From Spongiivirga citrea (lineage in GTDB: Bacteria; Bacteroidota; Bacteroidia; Flavobacteriales; Flavobacteriaceae): a stretch of DNA of 64,000 nt. A program made the position numbers and the translations under genes. Below, piece by piece: positions 9,736 to 18,411 of the stretch. Location of the stretch: NCBI RefSeq assembly GCF_010671565.1, contig NZ_JAABOQ010000005.1, forward strand, positions 372,001 through 436,000, written 5' to 3'. Below the pieces are notes generated by a model. That model searched no databases and was not told where the DNA came from. It saw only the letters and a program-made list of their open reading frames with translations. Position 1 is the first letter of the stretch, and each line of letters begins with the position of its first letter.

Positions 9736-11602
9736 TAATCCTAAATGGTTTTCCGCTATAGGGTTTTGCGTACACTTCTTCCAGGGATCCGTTTAACATT
9801 CGATATTCGAGATCGGTTCTAGTAATCTCGTTACGAATATATTTTTCAATCATTAAACTGGCAATTGGCGCTGCCCAACGTCCTCCCCAGTAGCCGTTTT
9901 CAATAAATACGGCCAGTGCGATTTTTGGTTTGTCTTTAGGCGCAAATGCAATAAATACGGAATGATCGTCGAGCTGGGTTTTGACACTGTCAATAATCAT
10001 AAAATTCTCAACAGTTCCCGTTTTTCCTGCAATATCGATTCCCTTTACTTGAGAATAATACGCCGTTCCACCGGGTCTTCTATATACATCATACATTCCT
10101 TGAACAACTGGTTCAAAGTGTTTGGCATCGATTGTAGTTCTCCTAGGAGTGGTGTACTTTTTTATGTTTATTGGTTCATCATTTATTTTTTTGATGATAT
10201 GTGGCGTATAATAATATCCACGATTGGCAACTGCTGCAGTCATGTTTGCCAATTGAATGGGTGTTGCTAGTACCTCGCCTTGACCAATTGAGTTACTTAT
10301 TGTAGTAACACCGCGCCAACCACCATTAGGATACCATTTGTCGTAAAATTTACTGTCAGGGACTAATCCTTTTCTTCCTGTACTAAGGTCGTAACCAAGA
10401 TAATTCCCTAAACCAAAACTCTTAATATGGTCAGCCCAATTGTCTATTCCCTCTTTATGATCATCAAATTTTTCGATGATTTTCCGATATGTCTGACCAA
10501 AATAGGCGTTACAGGACTCATAAATACCTCGATTCATATCGTTTCGTGCACCTGGATAGCAATGGCAACCCAACGGTTTTGTGTTTCTCGCGTAAGTGTA
10601 GCCACCGTAACAAGTAAATTTAGTTTCTGGTGTGATAACTTCTTCTTGTAGAGCTGCGAGTGCATTTAAAATTTTAAAAGGTGATCCTGGAGAATATTCA
10701 GCCAATAAGCCACGGTCATATAATGGTTTTGCGATAGTGTCTTTTGCCAATTTCATATAGTTGGCAGAACGTGGTCTACCCACCAATAAATCGGGATTGT
10801 AATTAGGTGCTGAGACCATGGTCAAGATTTCGCCAGTTTCGGGTTCAATAGCAACAACACCACCGCGTTTATTTTGCATGAGCAGTTCGCCATAAGCTTG
10901 CAGCTCAGCATCAATGGTTACTGTAATGTCTTTTCCTTTTTCTGGGAGTGTATCAAAGACGCCTTCTTTATACGGACCGATATCTCGATTAAATCGATCT
11001 TTTTGAATGTACTTTTTTCCTTTTATTCCACGAAGTAAGTCTTCATATGATTTTTCAATTCCTGTTTTGCCTAGTAGTTCCCCAGATTGGTAGTATGAGT
11101 CATTTTTTATGTTATCTGGATTTACTTCCGCAATATACCCCAATACGTTAGCACCGATATTGGTTTGGTAATCACGTAAGGATCGTTTTTGAATATAGAA
11201 GCCGGGATATTTGCGCATTTTTTCTTGAAGAAATGCGTAGTCATTTTTTGAAAGCTGCGCTACGATTACCGATGGTAGTCGAGGAGAATATCGTTTTGCT
11301 CTTGCTAGTTCTTTATCGAATTTTTCTCTTGTGATTTTTAAAAGTGAACAGAATTCCAGCGTATCAAAAGCCTTGAGATCTCTAGGAATTACCATCACGT
11401 CATAAGCCGGTTGGTTTGATACTAACAATTTTCCATCACGATCGTAAATGTATCCGCGCTCCGGATAATCGTAAATAATTTTAATGGCATTTTTGTTCGA
11501 AAGCGCTTCAAACGAATTGTCGAACAGCTGCAAGTACGAAAGTCTTCCTAAGAAGATAACTCCAATAAAAACAATCGAGAAAAAGAGTAGTAGTTTCCTC
11601 AT
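9728..11602 (-). CDS. mrdA: Penicillin-binding protein 2 (elongasome transpeptidase)
   Basis: A 624-residue class B penicillin-binding protein with one N-terminal membrane helix (residues about 3-21), a pedestal/dimerisation region and a transpeptidase domain. The active-site motifs are all present: SPFK (Ser307-Lys310), SCN (363-365) and KTG (527-529). It crosslinks peptidoglycan during lateral growth together with RodA. The start overlaps the mreD stop by 4 bp and the 3' end overlaps rodA by 8 bp, so the operon is tightly packed. Several Cys residues near 331-364, for example CHCYPG, are unusual for a periplasmic enzyme and might form a disulfide. Confidence 0.95.
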   Translation of the reverse strand: MRKLLLFFSIVFIGVIFLGRLSYLQLFDNSFEALSNKNAIKIIYDYPERGYIYDRDGKLLVSNQPAYDVMVIPRDLKAFDTLEFCSLLKITREKFDKELARAKRYSPRLPSVIVAQLSKNDYAFLQEKMRKYPGFYIQKRSLRDYQTNIGANVLGYIAEVNPDNIKNDSYYQSGELLGKTGIEKSYEDLLRGIKGKKYIQKDRFNRDIGPYKEGVFDTLPEKGKDITVTIDAELQAYGELLMQNKRGGVVAIEPETGEILTMVSAPNYNPDLLVGRPRSANYMKLAKDTIAKPLYDRGLLAEYSPGSPFKILNALAALQEEVITPETKFTCYGGYTYARNTKPLGCHCYPGARNDMNRGIYESCNAYFGQTYRKIIEKFDDHKEGIDNWADHIKSFGLGNYLGYDLSTGRKGLVPDSKFYDKWYPNGGWRGVTTISNSIGQGEVLATPIQLANMTAAVANRGYYYTPHIIKKINDEPINIKKYTTPRRTTIDAKHFEPVVQGMYDVYRRPGGTAYYSQVKGIDIAGKTGTVENFMIIDSVKTQLDDHSVFIAFAPKDKPKIALAVFIENGYWGGRWAAPIASLMIEKYIRNEITRTDLEYRMLNGSLEEVYAKPYSGKPFRINE

Positions 11603-12108
11603 GATTCTTTCTTTCTGCTAAATAAAGAGATGACCAATAGGCTTAATATTAGCGTGAATATACCACTAAACAACGTTTTTTTCAATATGGAAAGTATCTG
11701 AGCTATGTTAAAAATTTCAAGTGCAAATAACACCAAATGATGAATGGTGATCATGAACAAAAAGTACTTGAATCGCTCAGAGAAAAAAGTGTTTTCTATT
11801 TTGATAGACTGATACTCATAACTAGTACCAAAAGACAGTTTTAAAACAATTGGGCGAACATAGGCAATTAATAAACATGCCGCAGCATTGATTCCACCAG
11901 AATTTAAAAACATATCGATAGTCAAACCTAATAGAAAACTGATAAAAATAAATAAGGTTTGATTGCTTTTAAAAGGATAAAGCAAAATAAAAATGATGTA
12001 TAGATACGGATCGATATAACCAGCGAAGTCAATATTATTAAATACGAGAACCTGTGTCAATACGAGCAGTATAAACAGACCGATAAATTTAAAAACTACA
12101 TTATTCAT
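11599..12108 (-). CDS. mreD: Rod shape-determining protein MreD
   Basis: A small 169-residue integral membrane protein with about five predicted helices. MreD proteins are poorly conserved, and the call rests mainly on size, hydrophobicity and position between mreC and mrdA. Its start overlaps the mreC stop by 8 bp and its stop overlaps mrdA by 4 bp. It is part of the MreBCD scaffold that positions the elongation machinery. Confidence 0.9.
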   Translation of the reverse strand: MNNVVFKFIGLFILLVLTQVLVFNNIDFAGYIDPYLYIIFILLYPFKSNQTLFIFISFLLGLTIDMFLNSGGINAAACLLIAYVRPIVLKLSFGTSYEYQSIKIENTFFSERFKYFLFMITIHHLVLFALEIFNIAQILSILKKTLFSGIFTLILSLLVISLFSRKKES

Positions 12109-12925
12109 TGGTTGAATTTTGTAATGCTTTTATTTCCTCAGCATCTTTATTTTTTATCACGTAGACATTATTCAATTTTGTCATATCGTTAAATAGCTCT
12201 ACTTCAATTTCATAGTAGTTTTCCGATCCATCTAGTTTAAAATCTTTGATAGCCCCAATATGTATTCCTTTTGGAAAAATGGTAGATCGCCCTCCTGTGA
12301 TTATAGAATCTCCAATGGCAATTCTTGCTCGTTTAGGCACATCAGCTAATTGAACAGTATATGGTGATTTGCCATCCCATTTTAAAGTCCCAAAATTTTG
12401 TGTTTTTTTGATTTCTGCATTAATCTGAGAGGTAGAATTTAGAATCGAAATAACCGTGCTATATCCACTAGAAGTTTTATCAATAATACCCACTATACCT
12501 TTGGAATTGAAGACGCCCATATCTGGTTCGATACCTTGAGAGCTTCCCTTCTTAATGGTTAAAAAATTATCTCTTCTTGTAAAATCATTTTGGATGACTT
12601 TGGTTGAAACAAGTATATAGTTCTTATCAAATGAGGTAGAATCTATGGTGATTTGATTTGCTAAAGAATCTGAGGGATTGAACAGCATTTTACGTAACCT
12701 TAAATTTTCTTCGACTAGTTCTTCGTTTGTCGATTTAAGTGCGAAGTATTCATCAATATTAGAAAAGGCACTATATATACCTCCAGATAAAAAATTGGCT
12801 GAGTTAACAAATTTACTGCGATGATATGAGTGTGATTGCACAGTGAAAATCATCGATAGTACAAAAAGCAGCAGGAACAACAGGAAGTTTTTATTCCGAA
12901 AAATAAAATTAAAAATCTGTTGCAT
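12101..12925 (-). CDS. mreC: Rod shape-determining protein MreC
   Basis: A 274-residue bitopic protein. It has an N-terminal membrane helix (about residues 13-30), a short coiled coil (about 55-75), and then the periplasmic beta-rich MreC domain, recognisable by KGSSQGIEPDMGVFNSKGIVG and the segment IITGGRSTIFPKGIHIG. It links the MreB filament to periplasmic wall synthases and to PBP2. It starts 12 bp downstream of mreB and overlaps mreD. Confidence 0.93.
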   Translation of the reverse strand: MQQIFNFIFRNKNFLLFLLLFVLSMIFTVQSHSYHRSKFVNSANFLSGGIYSAFSNIDEYFALKSTNEELVEENLRLRKMLFNPSDSLANQITIDSTSFDKNYILVSTKVIQNDFTRRDNFLTIKKGSSQGIEPDMGVFNSKGIVGIIDKTSSGYSTVISILNSTSQINAEIKKTQNFGTLKWDGKSPYTVQLADVPKRARIAIGDSIITGGRSTIFPKGIHIGAIKDFKLDGSENYYEIEVELFNDMTKLNNVYVIKNKDAEEIKALQNSTNE

Positions 12926-12937
12926 GACCTAATCTGT

Positions 12938-13966
12938 TTATTTGATTAGTACGCTTTTATAACGGCTAAGGTTTTTAAGGGCGATACCCGTTCCTCGTAC
13001 AACTGCTCTAAGTGGATCTTCAGCAATATAAACCGGTAGATCTGTTTTTTGAGAAAGTCGTTTGTCAAGTCCTCGAAGCATAGAACCACCACCAGCTAAA
13101 TAAATACCAGTATTGTAAATATCAGCTGCCAATTCAGGAGGTGTTTGTGATAATGTTTCCATTACCGCGTCTTCAATACGAAGAATTGATTTATCTAGTG
13201 CTTTTGCTACTTCTCTAAATGAGATTTGAACTTGCTTTGGCTTACCAGTTAATAAGTCTCGTCCTTGAACAGACATATCATCTGGCGGAGTTTCTAGATC
13301 CTCGGTTGCAGCACCAATTTGAATTTTAATTGTTTCTGCAGTACGCTCACCCACATACAAGTTGTGTTGGGTACGCATATAGTAAACGATGTCGTTGGTA
13401 AATACATCACCTGCAACTTTAACGGACTTGTCACATACAATTCCGCCAAGAGCAATAACTGCAATCTCGGTAGTACCACCACCTATATCGACTACCATAT
13501 TTCCTTTTGGTTGCATAATATCAACCCCGATACCAATAGCTGCAGCCATTGGTTCATGAATAAGATATACCTCTTTGCCATTAACACGTTCGGCAGATTC
13601 CCGAACGGCTCGCATTTCAACTTCTGTAATTCCAGAAGGAATACAAATGACCATACGTAGCGAAGGCGTAAATATCTTTTTCTTTAAGGAAGGAATGTTC
13701 TTTATGAACTTGCTGATCATCTGCTCAGAAGCATCAAAATCTGCAATTACACCATCTTTTAAAGGTCGGATGGTTTTTATGTTTTCATGAGTTTTACCTT
13801 GCATCATATTGGCTTCTTTACCAACGGCAATAATCTTACCGGTGGTTCGGTCGCGTGCAACAATTGACGGACTATCAACTACTACTTTGTCATTATGTAT
13901 GATAAGGGTGTTTGCTGTTCCAAGATCAATGGCGATCTCTTCGGTCAGGAAATCAAAAAATCCCAT
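12938..13966 (-). CDS. mreB: Cell-shape actin homologue MreB
   Basis: A 342-residue actin-like ATPase. The N-terminal amphipathic segment MGFFDFLTEEIAIDLGTANT contains the phosphate-1 motif DLGTANT. The phosphate-2 motif VVDIGGGTTEIAV and the adenosine motif region AGGGSMLRGLD are also clear. MreB forms membrane-bound filaments that orient side-wall synthesis. It is the first gene of the five-gene elongasome operon, which runs on the minus strand from here to rodA. Length and motifs are typical and nothing is missing. Confidence 0.97.
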   Translation of the reverse strand: MGFFDFLTEEIAIDLGTANTLIIHNDKVVVDSPSIVARDRTTGKIIAVGKEANMMQGKTHENIKTIRPLKDGVIADFDASEQMISKFIKNIPSLKKKIFTPSLRMVICIPSGITEVEMRAVRESAERVNGKEVYLIHEPMAAAIGIGVDIMQPKGNMVVDIGGGTTEIAVIALGGIVCDKSVKVAGDVFTNDIVYYMRTQHNLYVGERTAETIKIQIGAATEDLETPPDDMSVQGRDLLTGKPKQVQISFREVAKALDKSILRIEDAVMETLSQTPPELAADIYNTGIYLAGGGSMLRGLDKRLSQKTDLPVYIAEDPLRAVVRGTGIALKNLSRYKSVLIK

Positions 13967-14032
13967 TTATTTTACTGAATTTAAAAGGTGTTAGGGTGCT
14001 ATTTGCGCTATATTCTGGTAAATGTACTAAAA

Positions 14033-15559
14033 TTAATGCTTAAAATGTCGAGTGCCCGTAAATACCATCGAAACACCATTATTATTGCAGTAATCTATTG
14101 ATAATTCGTCCTTTATAGATCCTCCAGGTTGAATTACAGTGGTAATTCCTGCCTTATCTGCAATCTCTACACAGTCAGGAAACGGAAAAAAAGCATCACT
14201 TGCCATCGCAGAACCCTGTAAATCAAACTTAAAAGAGGTAGCTTTTTCAATTGCTTGTCGCAGGGCATCAACTCGACTTGTTTGTCCAGTTCCTGAAGCA
14301 CAAAGTTGCTTATTTTTCGCTAAAACGATCGTATTTGATTTGGTGTGCTTGCAAATCTTAGAAGCAAAAATTAAATCTTCTAATTCTTGACTTGATGGTT
14401 TGGTGTTTGTTCGGTATTCCAGTCCTTCAACGGTATCGGTTTTAGCATCTTTATCCTGCACTAAAACACCATTTAAACAAGTGCGAACCGTTTGTTTTGG
14501 TAAAGCAGCTTGTTTTTGGACTAACATAATTCGGTTTTTCTTGCCTTTTAAAATTTCTAAAGCATCGGCATCAAATTCAGGTGCGATTACCACTTCACAA
14601 AATAGTTTGTGAATTTCTTCCGCGGTTGGCGCATCGATTTTTGTATTCGAAATAAGAATTCCACCAAAAGCTGAAACAGGATCACCCGCCAATGCATCAA
14701 CATAAGCTTCTTTTACAGTTGCCCTTGTTGCAATACCACAAGCATTATTGTGTTTTAAAATGGCAAAAGTCGGATCGTCATTTACAAACTCTCCCATTAA
14801 ATTCACTGCAGCATCGACATCTAATAAGTTGTTATACGAAAGCTCTTTTCCGTGTAGTTTGTCAAACATTTTATCGAATTCTCCGAAAAAGAAACCTTCT
14901 TGATGTGGGTTTTCGCCATAACGCAATTTCTTACCTTCTGTAATACTAGCTTTATACACCTGCTCATCTTCATTAAAATAATTGAAAATAGCCGTGTCAT
15001 AATGACTAGAGATATTAAATGCTTTGGTAGCGAATTTCTTGCGATCTGCTACTGTCGAAGCCCCATTTTTCTCTTCTAAAAGTTGAAGGAAATCAGCATA
15101 ATCATCCACTGAAGAAATACATAATACATCAGCAAAATTCTTGGCAGCAGCTCGAATTAATGAAATACCACCGATGTCTATTTTTTCGATAATGTCTTGT
15201 TCTGAAGCACCGCTTGCAACGGTCTTTTCAAAAGGGTACAAATCGACGATTACAATATCTAATTGTGGAATTTCATATTCAGCCAATTCAGCAACGTCGC
15301 TTTCGACGTTTTGACGATTTAAAATGCCGCCAAATACTTTTGGATGAAGTGTTTTTACTCGCCCGCCTAAAATAGAAGGGTAGGAAGTGATATCCTCAAC
15401 AGGAACCACATTAATACCTTGTTCTTTGATAAATTTTTCGGTACCTCCGGTAGAATAAATAGTAACGCCTAGTGCGTCTAACTTTTTTACAATAGGTGCT
15501 AATCCGTCTTTATTAAAAACAGAAATTAAAGCCGATTGGGCTTTTTTAGATGAACTCAT
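14033..15559 (-). CDS. purH: Bifunctional AICAR formyltransferase / IMP cyclohydrolase
   Basis: A 508-residue enzyme for the last two steps of IMP synthesis. The N-terminal MGS-like cyclohydrolase domain (about 1-190) shows STGGTEKFIKEQG and the block TLHPKVFGGIL. The C-terminal AICAR transformylase domain carries the catalytic Lys-His pair in LKHNNACG and SDAFFPFPD. Length matches the family. It lies 66 bp upstream of mreB on the same strand but is functionally unrelated. A TACATTTG promoter element lies about 50 bp upstream of its start. Confidence 0.97.
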   Translation of the reverse strand: MSSSKKAQSALISVFNKDGLAPIVKKLDALGVTIYSTGGTEKFIKEQGINVVPVEDITSYPSILGGRVKTLHPKVFGGILNRQNVESDVAELAEYEIPQLDIVIVDLYPFEKTVASGASEQDIIEKIDIGGISLIRAAAKNFADVLCISSVDDYADFLQLLEEKNGASTVADRKKFATKAFNISSHYDTAIFNYFNEDEQVYKASITEGKKLRYGENPHQEGFFFGEFDKMFDKLHGKELSYNNLLDVDAAVNLMGEFVNDDPTFAILKHNNACGIATRATVKEAYVDALAGDPVSAFGGILISNTKIDAPTAEEIHKLFCEVVIAPEFDADALEILKGKKNRIMLVQKQAALPKQTVRTCLNGVLVQDKDAKTDTVEGLEYRTNTKPSSQELEDLIFASKICKHTKSNTIVLAKNKQLCASGTGQTSRVDALRQAIEKATSFKFDLQGSAMASDAFFPFPDCVEIADKAGITTVIQPGGSIKDELSIDYCNNNGVSMVFTGTRHFKH

Positions 15560-15605
15560 TTGCGTTGTGTTGTTGTTTGTAATAAGTACGACATCGCACT
15601 TAGCG

Positions 15606-15613
15606 CAAATGTA
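15606..15613 (-). promoter_or_regulatory. Putative -7 promoter element of purH
   Basis: Read on the minus strand this is TACATTTG, a perfect match to the Bacteroidota -7 consensus TAnnTTTG, placed 47 bp upstream of the purH start. No TTTG -33 box is clear at the expected distance, so the call is tentative. Confidence 0.4.
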
Positions 15614-15666
15614 ATTTTTTTGATGAAAAAAAGTGTGGAATTTTAACTGAAGTAGTTAACCGTTTA

Positions 15667-16128
15667 TTAACGTTCCCAGCGTTTAGCGATTTCTGCATTG
15701 ACGAAGGTCAAAAACTGCTCGTCTTTTTCATTAAAAGCGTCAATCGTATTGGAGTCAATATCGATTTGCCCGATATTTTCTCCGTCGACAAATAATGGGA
15801 TAACGACTTCAGATTTTACAGTAATGCTACAAGCAATATAATTGTCTTGGGCATGCACATCGGGAACTACAAAATTCTCATTTGAAACTGCCACTTGGCC
15901 ACAAATGCCACGCCCAAAAGGAATTACGGTATGATCGGTTGGTGCACCAACATAAGGGCCCAAATACAATTCTTTTTTGTTAGCATTGCTAAAGTAAAAT
16001 CCGACCCAGTCATAATGAGCAATTTCCTCGCGTAGTAAATTGCAAATCTCATAAAGGCGTTCGTTTAATGAGCGTTCTTTTTTATTTAAAATAGCTAAAA
16101 CTGCAGGCTGTAGTTCAGTAAATGTCAT
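15667..16128 (-). CDS. GAF-domain free methionine-(R)-sulfoxide reductase-like protein
   Basis: A single GAF domain of 153 residues similar to fRMsr (YebR type), which reduces free methionine-R-sulfoxide. Two of the three characteristic cysteines are present: Cys76 in FGRGICG and Cys100 in NYIAC, the position of the catalytic Cys. The third, normally in the loop before FGRG, is replaced (PTDHTVIPFG). I chose the ATG at 16128, giving MTFTELQPAVLAIL; an upstream in-frame start would add a non-homologous segment. It is divergent from dnaG. Activity is inferred from the family. Confidence 0.82.
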   Translation of the reverse strand: MTFTELQPAVLAILNKKERSLNERLYEICNLLREEIAHYDWVGFYFSNANKKELYLGPYVGAPTDHTVIPFGRGICGQVAVSNENFVVPDVHAQDNYIACSITVKSEVVIPLFVDGENIGQIDIDSNTIDAFNEKDEQFLTFVNAEIAKRWER

Positions 16129-16145
16129 ATCAAAAAAATAATGTG

Positions 16146-16153
16146 CAAAGGTA
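16146..16153 (-). promoter_or_regulatory. Putative -7 promoter element of the GAF-domain gene
   Basis: Minus-strand TACCTTTG matches TAnnTTTG and lies 18 bp upstream of the chosen start at 16128. This supports that start over the longer reading frame, whose start codon at 16170 lies upstream of the element. No -33 box is evident. Confidence 0.4.
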
Positions 16154-16175
16154 GTGGAAAAAGTTAGCACTAGCC

Positions 16176-16219
16176 AGTCAGCAGTATTCAGTTATACTGC
16201 AAACTGGATACTGCGGACT
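16176..16219. repeat. Imperfect inverted repeat in the divergent dnaG/GAF intergenic region
   Basis: Two 18-bp arms (16176-16193, AGTCAGCAGTATTCAGTT, and 16202-16219) are inverted copies with two mismatches around an 8-bp loop. The CAGT-rich composition resembles a short dispersed intergenic repeat often met in Flavobacteriia. It sits between two divergent genes, so it could affect the dnaG leader. No function is claimed. Confidence 0.7.
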
Positions 16220-16265
16220 GAAGACTTTTTATTTTATCTTTATCCGCCATATAAATTTTAATTAG

Positions 16266-18227
16266 TTGATACACAAAACCACCATAGATCAAGTTTATGA
16301 AACCGCACGTCTCGAAGAGGTGATTGGTGATTTTGTGCAGCTTAAAAAGTCGGGTAGCAACTTTAAGGGTTTGAGCCCGTTTAGCGATGAGCGAACACCA
16401 AGTTTTATGGTTTCGCCTGTAAAGCAAATCTGGAAGGATTTTAGTAGTGGGAAAGGCGGTAATGTGGTTGCTTTTTTAATGGAACATGAGCATTTTAGCT
16501 ATCCTGAAGCTATTAAATACCTCGCGAAAAAATACAATATAGAGATTGAAGAGACCGAGCAGACTGATGAGCAAAAAGAAGAAGCATCTGCTCGTGAAAG
16601 TATGTATCTAGTATCTGAGTTTGCTAAGGATTATTTCGTAAATCAACTCACAAAAACTGAGCTAGGAAAAGCTATTGGTCTTAGTTATTTTAAGGAGCGC
16701 GGTTTTACTGACGAAACCATAAAAAAATTCGGATTAGGCTATTCGCCTGATCAATGGACTGCTTTTACTGATGAGGCAGTTAAGAAAGGATATCAACTAG
16801 AATTTTTAGAAAGCACCGGACTTACTATTGTAAAGGAAGAAAAGAAGTTTGACCGATTTAAAAGTCGGGTTATGTTTCCGATTCTTAGTATGTCAGGTCG
16901 GGTTTTGGGCTTTGGTGGTCGGATTTTGACCAATGATAAAAAAGCAGCCAAATACCTAAATTCCCCTGAAAGTGATATTTACCATAAAAGCAAAGTGCTT
17001 TACGGTATTTATCATGCGAAACAAAGCATTGCTAAGGAAGATAACTGCTATTTGGTTGAGGGATATACGGATGTTATTCAGTTTCATCAAACCGGAATTA
17101 AAAATGTAGTCTCGTCTTCAGGAACTGCCTTAACGCCAGATCAAATTCGTTTGATTAATCGACTTACAAAAAACATAACTGTTTTATTCGATGGGGATGC
17201 AGCGGGATTGCGAGCCTCTCTTCGAGGAATTGATTTGATCTTAGAACAAGGAATGAATGTAAAGGTTTGCACCTTTCCTGATGGTGAAGATCCAGACAGT
17301 TTTGCTAAGAATAATAGTTTAGAAGAGCTTTCGGATTATCTGAAAGAAAACGCCAAAGATTTCATACAATTCAAAGCCTCTTTATTGATGGAGGACGCGA
17401 AGTCAGATCCGATTAAAAAGGCGGAATTGGTTCGCGATATGGTGACTAGTATTTCTAAAATTCCTGATAGGATTAAGACTGAAATATATATTCGTGAGTG
17501 TTCGCGAATTATGGATGTTTCCGAAGATGTATTGTTCAGCACATTGGCCCAAATGGGGAAGAAAGAGCTGGCGGATGCAAACAAAAAGTACAAACAACAG
17601 CAAAAGGAACAAGCTTTTACTGTTGTAAAAACTCCTGAGGCCACTCAAAAGGTTGATGCCTTATTCGAGCTCGAGCAAAAAATCATTCAGATATTGTTGC
17701 TGTACGGACATCAAGAAGAAGATTTTGAAGATCTAGTGTTAAAAGAAAATGAGGAAGGGGAGTTGATTTTAGAGCCTGAAATTCATAAGGCTAAGGTCTT
17801 CGAAAAAATTTATCTCGACCTACAACAAGATGAAATAGAGTTGGCTAATGAACAGTTTAAAGCAGTTTATTATTCATTAATAGAAGCGCTGAATGAACAA
17901 GAAGAATTTAAGATTGATCAGTATGTAAATACCTTAAATTCTGAGTTATCGTCAATAGTCACTAGTATTTTAATGGATGATGAAAAATACCAACTCGCCA
18001 AATGGGATGAAAAAGACATTTACGTAAAAGCTAAAGACAAAACCGTTGCCCAACTAGCGAGCGAAACGATTTTAAGTCTGCGTTGTTTTTTAATTCAGCA
18101 AAAAGTATCAGAATTACAACAAGAAACGGTCGATAAAAAAGATGATAATAAAGAAGTACTTGAAGAAGTGATGAACTATTATAGTCTAAAAATGTTGTTA
18201 GCTAGGAAATTGAATCGGGTTGTTTAG
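16266..18227 (+). CDS. dnaG: DNA primase
   Basis: A 653-residue primase: N-terminal CHC2-like domain (about 1-95), catalytic core with TOPRIM, and a C-terminal helicase-interaction region. The TOPRIM metal residues are intact (YLVEGYTDVIQF and LFDGDAAGLR). The zinc-binding site is not: positions equivalent to E. coli Cys40, His43, Cys61 and Cys64 are Ser37, Ser40, Asp58 and Ser61. Translation appears to start at TTG 16266, immediately after an in-frame TAG; the next Met is inside the CHC2 fold. Primase makes RNA primers at the replication fork. It is divergent from the GAF gene. Confidence 0.95.
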   Translation: MIHKTTIDQVYETARLEEVIGDFVQLKKSGSNFKGLSPFSDERTPSFMVSPVKQIWKDFSSGKGGNVVAFLMEHEHFSYPEAIKYLAKKYNIEIEETEQTDEQKEEASARESMYLVSEFAKDYFVNQLTKTELGKAIGLSYFKERGFTDETIKKFGLGYSPDQWTAFTDEAVKKGYQLEFLESTGLTIVKEEKKFDRFKSRVMFPILSMSGRVLGFGGRILTNDKKAAKYLNSPESDIYHKSKVLYGIYHAKQSIAKEDNCYLVEGYTDVIQFHQTGIKNVVSSSGTALTPDQIRLINRLTKNITVLFDGDAAGLRASLRGIDLILEQGMNVKVCTFPDGEDPDSFAKNNSLEELSDYLKENAKDFIQFKASLLMEDAKSDPIKKAELVRDMVTSISKIPDRIKTEIYIRECSRIMDVSEDVLFSTLAQMGKKELADANKKYKQQQKEQAFTVVKTPEATQKVDALFELEQKIIQILLLYGHQEEDFEDLVLKENEEGELILEPEIHKAKVFEKIYLDLQQDEIELANEQFKAVYYSLIEALNEQEEFKIDQYVNTLNSELSSIVTSILMDDEKYQLAKWDEKDIYVKAKDKTVAQLASETILSLRCFLIQQKVSELQQETVDKKDDNKEVLEEVMNYYSLKMLLARKLNRVV

Positions 18228-18249
18228 TTGTAAGAAATGAATATAGTTT

Positions 18250-18402
18250 ATGAAGAAAGAATTGAAAGTAACGGAGTTTAGCCGAAAAAAACACTTACTT
18301 GAATTTGCAAATGCAAATGCCAATAAGTTAGAAATAGTTAGTATTACAACAAGCCAGTCTAGTGGCTCGTATCAACATTTTTTGTGGTATTATGAGGTTT
18401 GA
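18250..18402 (+). CDS. Small conserved-looking hypothetical protein
   Basis: A 50-residue ORF starting with ATG 22 bp after dnaG and reading MKKELKVTEFSRKKHLLEFA in its first 20 residues, ending in WYYEV. The composition is protein-like: an amphipathic basic N-terminus, an N-A-N-A-N stretch, then S/T/Q-rich and aromatic residues. It has no signal peptide or membrane segment. It is convergent with the response regulator, with only 9 bp between them. I do not recognise a family. The tight spacing to dnaG suggests cotranscription. Confidence 0.55.
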   Translation: MKKELKVTEFSRKKHLLEFANANANKLEIVSITTSQSSGSYQHFLWYYEV

Positions 18403-18411
18403 TTTCGATAG

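Noticed and set aside
16188-16427. 79-residue minus-strand reading frame over the dnaG start
   Set aside because: It runs through the inverted repeat and opposite the conserved dnaG N-terminus; no coding features.
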